Assembly (NCBI GenBank): GCA_028551475.1
Contig: CM052361.1
Location: 14,081,501-14,145,500, forward strand
Direction of reading: 5' to 3'
Length of the DNA: 64,000 nucleotides
From: Casuarina equisetifolia
Taxonomy: Eukaryota; Streptophyta; Magnoliopsida; Fagales; Casuarinaceae
The stretch's first letter is position 1; the number at the start of each line of letters is the position of its first letter. The notes beneath the pieces were generated by a model. The model saw nothing but the letters and a program-made list of their open reading frames with translations. It did no database searches and was not told where the DNA came from. The position numbers and the translations under genes were made by a program. This document shows, piece after piece, positions 56,734 through 64,000 of the stretch.

Positions 56734-59700
56734 TGTTTATTTTGTAAAAGAATGGGACATATGAGGAAAGACTACTGAAAGTTTAAGAAATTGTTAACTA
56801 AGTGTTAAGCTAAAACAAAAGTTCTTTGGTTCATGTTTGTGAAACTAATTTATCTAATTTATCATCTAGCTTTTGGTGGTTAGATGTAGAGCAATTAAAT
56901 ATGTTGCATTTATTATTCAAGGGTTCATAAACATAAGAAAACCAAACCTTTAATAAGAAGTACCTCTATGTTGGAAATAATCAAAAAGTGAAAGTAGAGT
57001 TTGTCGAAGACATTATCCTACTTTTAGATAATAGCTTTAAGATGATTTTAAGTAAAACTTTTTATGGACCATTGTTGAAGTGGAATTTAGTTTCTCTTTA
57101 TGTACTTGATAAATGTGGATATGTGTTTTAATTTAAGAACTCAGTTGTTACAATGTTCTATAATTTGAATATGTTGGAAATTATGCAATGTCAAATGGTT
57201 TGAATATATTGGTTTTGTCTCCACATAAGATTTATGTTGCTTTTATTATTGATAAAAATATTTCCAAGATATGTTTTGATTAAAGAGTTGCCTTACACAT
57301 TATGGCATAAGAGACTTAACCATATCTTAAGGGATAGAATAAACAAGTTGATTAGAATTGAAATTTTACTTGTTCTTAATGATGATCTAGAGACATGTGT
57401 AGACTATTATAGAGGTAGGTTGACCAAGATAAAGAAGAAAATAGTAGTTCATAGTTCTAAGTTATTAGAAGTGATTCACACTAACATCAATGATCTTTAT
57501 AGAGTAACTTTATATGGTAAAGCTTACTTCATTTTCTTTATTATTGATTTTTTTTATTTTAGGTGTGTTTATTTAGTTAAGAAAAAATCTTAATCACTTG
57601 AGAAATTCAAAGTGTTTAGAATTAAGGTTAAAAAATAGTTAAGAAAAAGCATAAATATTTTTAGATATGATTGGGATGAAGAGTATTATCATAGACACAA
57701 TGACATAGGTCAAATTATAGGTCAATTTGATCAATACTTATAGATTTTAAGATAATTGGACAATTTACTATGCATGGAAGCCCTAAATAGAATGATGTAG
57801 CTGAAAGGTGAAACCAAACCCTCATGGAGATGGTTAAATGTATGTATGATGAGTAGAACTAACCTACCTTTTTTTTTTTTTTTATAGGGAAAGGCTTTAA
57901 AGACTATTATGCTTATTCTCAGTCGTGTTCCTACTATAGTAATGTCACTGACTCCATTTGAGTTGTTTAATGGATTCAAACTTAACTTGAATCATCTAAA
58001 GGTTTAGGAATGTCCAAAAAAGGTTAGATTGTACCAACCTTAGACAAGTTAGATTCAAGAAATGTTAGATGTTACTTTGTGTCTTATCCAAAGCATTTTA
58101 AAGGGTATCTTTTTTACAACCCTAATAGAGGTACTAGAATTATAAATTCATTAATAACTAAGTTTGTGGAACTTAATGTTACAGAGAGTGATACTAGTTC
58201 TTAAGTCATAGTAATTGGTAGTGATGTTGACACATGTATATAGTTTCCTCTACCTATTTAGTTAGACATAGAGCATGCTATCCAAATTGTGGTAATGCAG
58301 TTATGCAAGAACCTACTATAGGTGCAACTTCTATAAAGGTTTCATAGGCTCAAAATTAGGATACAAAGATTCCTCCATTTAGGAGATCTAATAAAGAGAA
58401 AAGACTTGTTATTCATCTTGATTATCTTTTTTACCTTAGAGAGCATGACTATGACATTGGGATTGTTGAGGATTTAATGACTTATACTTAAGTTATTTTT
58501 AGCATTCAGTTAGAATTTTGGATAGAAGCCATGAAAGATGAGATGTAGTTTATGAAGCATAATAATGTTTGAGATTTAGTTGAGTTGCTTAAGAAATACA
58601 AACCCATTGGTTGTAAGTGGATGTTCAAGACCAAGAAAAATTCCAAAGGAAAGATAAAAAGGTTCAAGGCTAAATTAATAACCCAAGGATTCATTCAAAG
58701 GGATGGAATATACTATAATGAGACATTCTCACCATTTTCATCTAAGGATTCTTTTAATGTGATAATGGCTTTAGTAGCATATTTTGAGATGGAGTTATAC
58801 CATATGGATGTCAAATAGCTTTTATGAATGAAGATCTTGAAAAAAAAGGTCTATATGCTACAACTAGAGGGTTTTGCAAAAAGTAATTCTAATAAATTTG
58901 TTTGTAAGCTTAAGAAGTTGATTTATGATCTTAAGCAAACCTTTAGATAGTGGTATTTGAAGTTTGATACTTCCATTTCATCTTGTAATTTTGTTAAAAA
59001 CTTGGTAGATCATTGCTTATATACCAAAGTTAATGAAAGTATGTTAATTTTCTTGATCCTTTATGTGGATGACATCTTACTTACAAGCAAAGATATAATG
59101 TTACCTTAAAAGACTAAGAGACTTTGTCTTTGGAGTTTTATATAAAGGACTTTGGTGAATCATCTTTTGTCCTAGGCCTTGAGATCTTTAAGGGTGAAAA
59201 GTTAAACTTAATGTAGTGTCTTAAGAATGAAGCTAAAAAAGAATTTATAAAAAATGTACTATGTGCTCCTACAACTGACAACTTTATATATGCATAGGTT
59301 TGTACTAGGCCTAAGATTGCCTTTGCTATAAGACTTCTTAACATATTTTAGTCAAAGCCAAGTCACAATTATAAGGTTGCTACTAAAAAGGTTATAAGGT
59401 ACTTGAAAAGGATGGAATTATATGCTAACTTACAAACATATAGACAATTTGCAGCTAGTTGGTTATTTAAATTCAAATTTCACAAGTTGTTCAAATGATA
59501 TAAAGTCTACATTTGTTTATGTTTTCATGATGGCTAGTGGTGCAGTATCATGAAGAATTTCTAAGTGGACTATGATAACGTCTTCTACTATGCATGCAAA
59601 GTTTATAACTTGCTATGGAGCAACCATACAAGCTATTTGGTTAAAGAACCTTATGAGATAGTTAATCTCACTTAATTTCATTCATAGGCCGATTAAGTTA

Positions 59701-60070
59701 CACTGACAATAATCCAACAATGTTGTTTATTAATAACCATAAGAGTATTAAAGGAGCCAAGTATATTAAAGTCAAGTATCTAACTATTAAAGAGTAAGTT
59801 AAGAATAATGACATTGTAGTAGAGGTTATTGGCATAAATGTTATGTTAGTTGATCCATTCACTAAAGGGCTTTATCTTGGTGTGTTTAATGGACATGTTT
59901 TAAACATGAGTTTTGAAGCATCTTTGGATGCTTTCTATAGTGGGATGCTTTGGTACAACAATTGTAATATTGTTTTATGTAGTAAACTTTATTTTTACTC
60001 ATATTGCATGTTATATGTTGATTTCATAGAACATGAGAATGTTTATATGAGACATGTATTTAAGACTTAA
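56734..60070 (+). pseudogene. Decayed copia gag-pol of the old element
   Basis: Fragments occur in copia order. The zinc knuckle CLFCKRMGHMRKDY (56734-56775) has its last cysteine as tyrosine and is followed by a stop. An integrase finger/core piece is at 57234-57593 (LPYTLWHKRLNHILRDRINKL ... ETCVDYYRGRLTK). An RT start is at 58585-58818 (GCKWMFKTKKNSKGKIKRFKA, ETFSPFSSKDS, HMDVK), and an RT active-site block near 59055-59085 reads LYVDDILL, intact. RNase H remnants lie near 59470-59700, and a terminal VDPFTKGL piece is at 59843-59880. Dozens of stops and frameshifts separate them. Confidence 0.82.
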
Positions 60071-60559
60071 GGGAGGTGCAACCTTAAGCATTTGGCCTGG
60101 GTGTTTATTGATAAGCCATAGTTTGATATCTTGTAGTATTTAAATTTATACTTGAGTATTATAAATAAGACATATAGGTTCATTAAAACCTTAATATAGT
60201 TCTTTGATAATTGTTTGTTAATAACTATTTATGTATTATTGGAAGAATTGGGATTGACAAGAAAGGTAACCTTATACACATAAGGTTATTTACATGGAGT
60301 GGATAAATATACTTGTCACACTATCATATTAAATCTATATTAGTAGAGTGGATAACCCTTATGACTACGCTTGGTGTTGTGTCCTTTAATTGGCATAGTT
60401 ATTTTTATAATTTAAAGGTTTTGAAGCTTTATAAGGCTGGATTAGCAATGTGGAATTGTCATTGGACCAATATAAAGTTGTTTTAAAATTATTTTCATAT
60501 ATAACTGTTATTAGTATTGTATTTGTTTTCATAAACATTGACACGCCCAAGTGGGAGAT

Positions 60560-61165
60560 TATTAGCTTATTTTGTAAGCATATAAAATGGAAGTTATATC
60601 AACATAAACTAATTCCCTTATAAAGGTGTATTGATATAATCAATATTGATCTAATTATATGAGACAAATTGACAGATTTTGACTTTGATTTGCGATATGG
60701 TATTAGCTAGTGTAGGCCTTAGTGCACTGTATAGAATTTTGATGAATTAGGACTATTTGGTTCAACACATTATAAGTTAAATAAGCTAAGTCCCCCCTTT
60801 GGCTTGTTATATGTGCATTGGAATTTGTGTATAAATTGAAATCAAGCTTATGGTAGATATTTAAGATATTTAAAGGCATAATGATCATTTCAAGATGATC
60901 TATATTTTTTCTATTTAACAAAACATTATCACAATTTACGTGTCTATTTGTTAAATTAACACCCTTTCGCAAAAATTATATTTTATCACTAAGCGTTCTT
61001 GTTAATAATTTCATTGCAAGTTTCTTACTTCTCATCAGCCAACATAAACAAAGTTATAGAAAACAAGATCTTAGCCAAAGATCATGCCAAAATGCAACCA
61101 TAATCAAGTACGCACTCTTGTTTTAATTTCATATTTAAAACCCTTTTTTCAATCTATAATTGATA
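60560..61165 (+). repeat. 3' LTR of the old copia element
   Basis: It follows the tract AAGTGGGAGAT. Its start reads TATTAGC rather than TGTTAGC. It carries TAAGTCCCCCCTTT and AGATCTTAGCCAAAGATCA, matching the 5' LTR with obvious indels. Confidence 0.7.
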
Positions 61166-61810
61166 TATAGATCTTGGAAAAAACCTCATTTGAGATGATT
61201 TATTTTCTAACAAAGATGCCCTGCATTTTGATTCAAAATGCACAATCAGACTTAAAATAATGTCATTCTAAAAAGGGGTTGTGTAAAGGAAAAGAAACTT
61301 ACCATGCATATTTTCACATAGGAAACCTTGGTTTTTTAACTAGATTAGACTTTCTTGAAAGATTACAAGTTTGAGCTTATTTGTTATCATAGCTCAAAGG
61401 CACATCTTCTTGGTGCATTAAAGAGTGAGAAGGAAGCAAGGACAAAACGCAAGAAGATAATGCAATTGATCAAGAGATGAGAAAAACTTTAGTTGATAAT
61501 ATCATTTTACTAACAAGTTTTCGATAAGCTTCTATTCTTATTCTTTCATTGACATCTAAGTTGTATATGACATATGTTATCCAAACTCAAAGAAACTACT
61601 CTTAATTGTTGTTATAAATTTTAAGTGTTTTAAGTGTTTTAAGTGAAGGAACCCTAAGTTGAAGTGGTGATTCTAAGCTATTGGTATGCTTGTTTAAAGC
61701 ACAAGTATTAGGCTTTTGTGAGACAATGTCTCAAAGTGTATATGTGCTAGTGGAGTTGGCTATGTGGAATTATATCACATTATTAAAATATAAGCTTGCA
61801 TAGTAATTTA
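61166..61810. other. Intergenic sequence, no gene recognised
   Basis: AT-rich, no open frame of note. The last bases (ATTATTAAAATATAAGC ... ATTTA) may be part of a TRIM-like repeat that continues after the solo LTR. Confidence 0.3.
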
Positions 61811-63058
61811 TGTTGGGAAAATTTGATTTTAATAAATGCAAAACTTTTAATATGTTCTTTTATTTGATTTGCTCATAAATGTTCTATTCTCAATTGAAGG
61901 GTGATTTGAATTGGATATAACTAAACTATTTCCTTTTTATTATGCTTGATTTGATTTGTATCTAATATGTTGTATCATTAAGGAATATTTATGAGAGTTA
62001 ATGTTATTTGAATATCACATTTATAGATATAAGCATTCAAATCTTATTAAAGTTAATCATGGTGAAAAGTAGCATATGACTTATTATGACAAAACGTGTT
62101 GCCATAACAAGCACGGGTAAAAACTCTACTCATGTACATTGTCATAACTAGTATACATCAAAAGAGTTTCAACATACTATATTAGCAAAAAGTTGAGTTA
62201 ACAAGTTAGAAGTGCATATGTTCCAATACAAGCTACCACACTATATTCAAGCTAGACCATTAAAGGCAACGACATTGTTTCAACATATAAAGGAAACATA
62301 AAGATTCTCTTAAAAGATTCAATTCAAGCCCAAACTTCTCTCTTATTTTCTTTCCATTCTGAGCCAACCCTAGAGAAGTTCATGGCTAAAATTTTGCAAC
62401 CTAGCCATTAGATTGATGAGAAACTTTGGGAAAAGCTTAACAATTCATCTATAAAGGTTTTGCATCGATTAATTTCAAGGGGACTTATTGAAAAGCTACA
62501 ACAAGTAGTGCAACACAAATTCTAAATCACGCCATTTTGATTACACGGTAATTTTGTTTCATATTTTCTAGTATTAAGTTCTATTGCATTGATTTTACAT
62601 TATGTTTTTCATTTGCTAATCTGTCCAAGTGAAAATCAATTTAGAGCTTATTGTTCAGAAACTATGATTTAGGATTTTTTTTTAAAATCATTCATTTGGT
62701 GTTTGATTGATATTATATTTGATATTGTAAGAGTTATAGAATAGGAAATTTTAAGGAAAGAAATTTTTGTATTTTGGATTGAAAGGGATTGAGAATCCCT
62801 TGTAATTTGGCTTATTCATTGTTGTTTTTGAAAGAGGGTTTTAGTAGGGAAACTAAGTAGGGTGGAGTAGGTGCCAACTTGTGGGCTGAACCACCTCCCA
62901 AATCTTCATGTGCTATTTTCCTTCGTTGTCTACTTGTTTGCTTTTTTTTTCATCTTGTTAACTGTCATTAGACCCAAAAAAAAAAGTAAAAAGAAAATTT
63001 GGAAAAAAGCTTTTATTACCTAATTCAACCCCTTTCTTAGATAATTAAGGACCTTTCA
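61811..63058 (+). repeat. Solo LTR (copia, SIRE-type) with ATTTA target duplication
   Basis: The 1248-bp sequence starts TGTTGGGAAAATTTG and ends AATTAAGGACCTTTCA. It is flanked by ATTTA on both sides (61806-61810 and 63059-63063). It contains GAACCACCTCCCAAATC and AATTCAACCCCTTTCTT, typical of long copia LTR ends. No internal region adjoins it. It is a different subfamily from the LTRs at 2173, 13356 and 40122. Confidence 0.85.
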
Positions 63059-64000
63059 ATTTATATATATAATACATTTCCCTTAAGCTAGCTTTTGTAA
63101 AAGAATTTTACATTTTTAATATAGTATCAACAACATAATTCTTCTTAGTACTTTTATAGGCTCCTATTGGTTTGAGGTCTCCTGTCTCTAAAAAAGATAG
63201 AGCTAAAAGCAAGATCTTGTATAGATATTATAAAGGATCCCCCTCCTCACCCAAAACTCACATAATGCAAGGCCATAATGTGCTATCATGGTGATGAGTA
63301 TTTTAAGATGTTACCAATGAGTCTCATATTATTAAATATGATATTAGAAATTTTGTTTATAAGTTAAATGAATTTTATCACATTTAAGTTGACTTTGGTC
63401 GCTTAACAATAACTTGTGTAAATATATTATAAAATTAGTTAAAAGGTGCTAGGATCCAAGTTGCTTTGATATCATTCGTTAGGCAATCTGCTTGCTGCTT
63501 TTCATTTTGATAGGAGTGAGTGCTTGTTGCTCGTCAAAGCCGTAGCTTGTTGCTCGCTTGCTGTCTACTAAACGAGCCTTCACTACCCGCCCGGCCCCTA
63601 TCCTCATCTTTCATTATTCATATTTTATGTCCTGGGACATAATAGATATTATATATACCAATTATGAATCGCCAAAGTCCCGCCCGGCCCGGAAATAGAA
63701 CCCAGCCCCAGTAAGCTCGCCTTTTGATCACTTCGTTCCTAAAAAAAACCTCAACAAAGATTTTAACCTTAGGGAGGACATCGCATCATTTCCGATTCTC
63801 TTAGCTAAGTAATTGACATGGAGATCGAACAGACAATCATGGGAATATATACACCCAAACACAACAAAAGTAAACAATTGAGAACATCATAATGTCCTAT
63901 TTTCCATGTAGTCTTTTCTTATTAAATTTTCTCATATTTTTCCTATCATTAAATAGGTATCTCATGGATTCTTTCTTCAACTAGAATCCATAAGAAAGAT
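63059..64000. other. Intergenic sequence with GC-rich patch
   Basis: After the solo LTR, CTTAAGCTAGCTTTTG and AATATAGTATCAACAAC resemble the TRIM family LTR end and PBS. At 63586-63700 a GC-rich patch contains CCCGCCCGGCCC twice and, between the copies, a palindrome TATGTCC-TG-GGACATA (63626-63641). No gene or RNA was identified. Confidence 0.4.

Larger units (their letters stand above)
55372..61165 (+). mobile_element. Old Ty1/copia retrotransposon with both LTRs
   Basis: The 5' LTR (about 55372-55942) and 3' LTR (about 60560-61165) both begin T(G/A)TTAGCTTATTTTGTAAG. They share CTTAGTGCAC, TATAAGTTAAAT, AAGTCCCCCC and AATCTATAATTGA but differ by many substitutions and indels. GTGGGAGAT before the 3' LTR is the polypurine tract. 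After the 5' LTR its distal part is repeated (about 55943-56090). Pol runs left to right as expected. No matching 5-bp flanks were found. The divergence makes it much older than the element at 20 kb. Confidence 0.83.

Noticed and set aside
1..64000. CRISPR array, rRNA, tRNA or bacterial operon
   Set aside because: None was seen. The tandem repeats lack regular unique spacers and the gene structure is that of a plant nucleus.

Overview
The window is plant nuclear DNA, most likely from a eudicot and possibly a woody perennial. It is AT-rich and full of Ty1/copia LTR retrotransposons, a decayed LINE and small TRIM-like repeats. The gene families are plant-specific: an MCTP/FTIP-type C2 protein, a DRB-type double-stranded RNA-binding protein and a UGT78-type glycosyltransferase relic. 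Introns are of plant size with GT-AG borders. I cannot name the species.

Left arm (1-20 kb) is a repeat graveyard. It opens with the 3' half of a SIRE-like copia element and its LTR (1-3770, + strand). Next are TRIM-like fragments (4.5-5.1 kb, 6.9-7.15 kb) and a long decayed LINE on the minus strand (about 6.3-15 kb). A solo copia LTR with a TATAT target duplication sits inside the LINE reverse transcriptase (13356-14770). Tandem repeats of 117 bp and 51 bp follow.

A complete Tork/Tnt1-like copia element occupies 20233-26028: two 386-bp LTRs, PBS, PPT and an ATTTA target duplication. It lies inside an older TRIM-like repeat whose unoccupied site survives in a related copy at 34.2 kb. The LTRs differ at 8 of 386 positions, so the insertion is fairly recent. 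Its gag-pol has at least five disabling lesions. Its leader carries an extraordinary cluster of TTGAC (W-box) motifs.

The central gene island (27.7-53.2 kb) has its recognised genes on the minus strand: a UGT78-like flavonoid/anthocyanidin glycosyltransferase pseudogene (27689-29033), an intact single-exon MCTP/FTIP-like gene (31521-33812), a seven-exon DRB gene with three dsRNA-binding domains (42963-50705; 463 aa by my splice model) and a possible two-exon gene for a 90-aa membrane protein (52761-53174). The DRB protein probably acts in small-RNA or antiviral RNA metabolism. The MCTP probably acts at ER-plasma membrane or plasmodesmal contacts. The genes have no evident joint function.

Right arm (53.4-64 kb) is again retroelement DNA: a duplicated LTR-like segment, an old copia element with both LTRs (55372-61165) and a second solo LTR with an intact ATTTA duplication (61811-63058). 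I saw no tRNA, rRNA, CRISPR or prokaryote-type operon. Exon borders were deduced by eye from splice consensus and phase.
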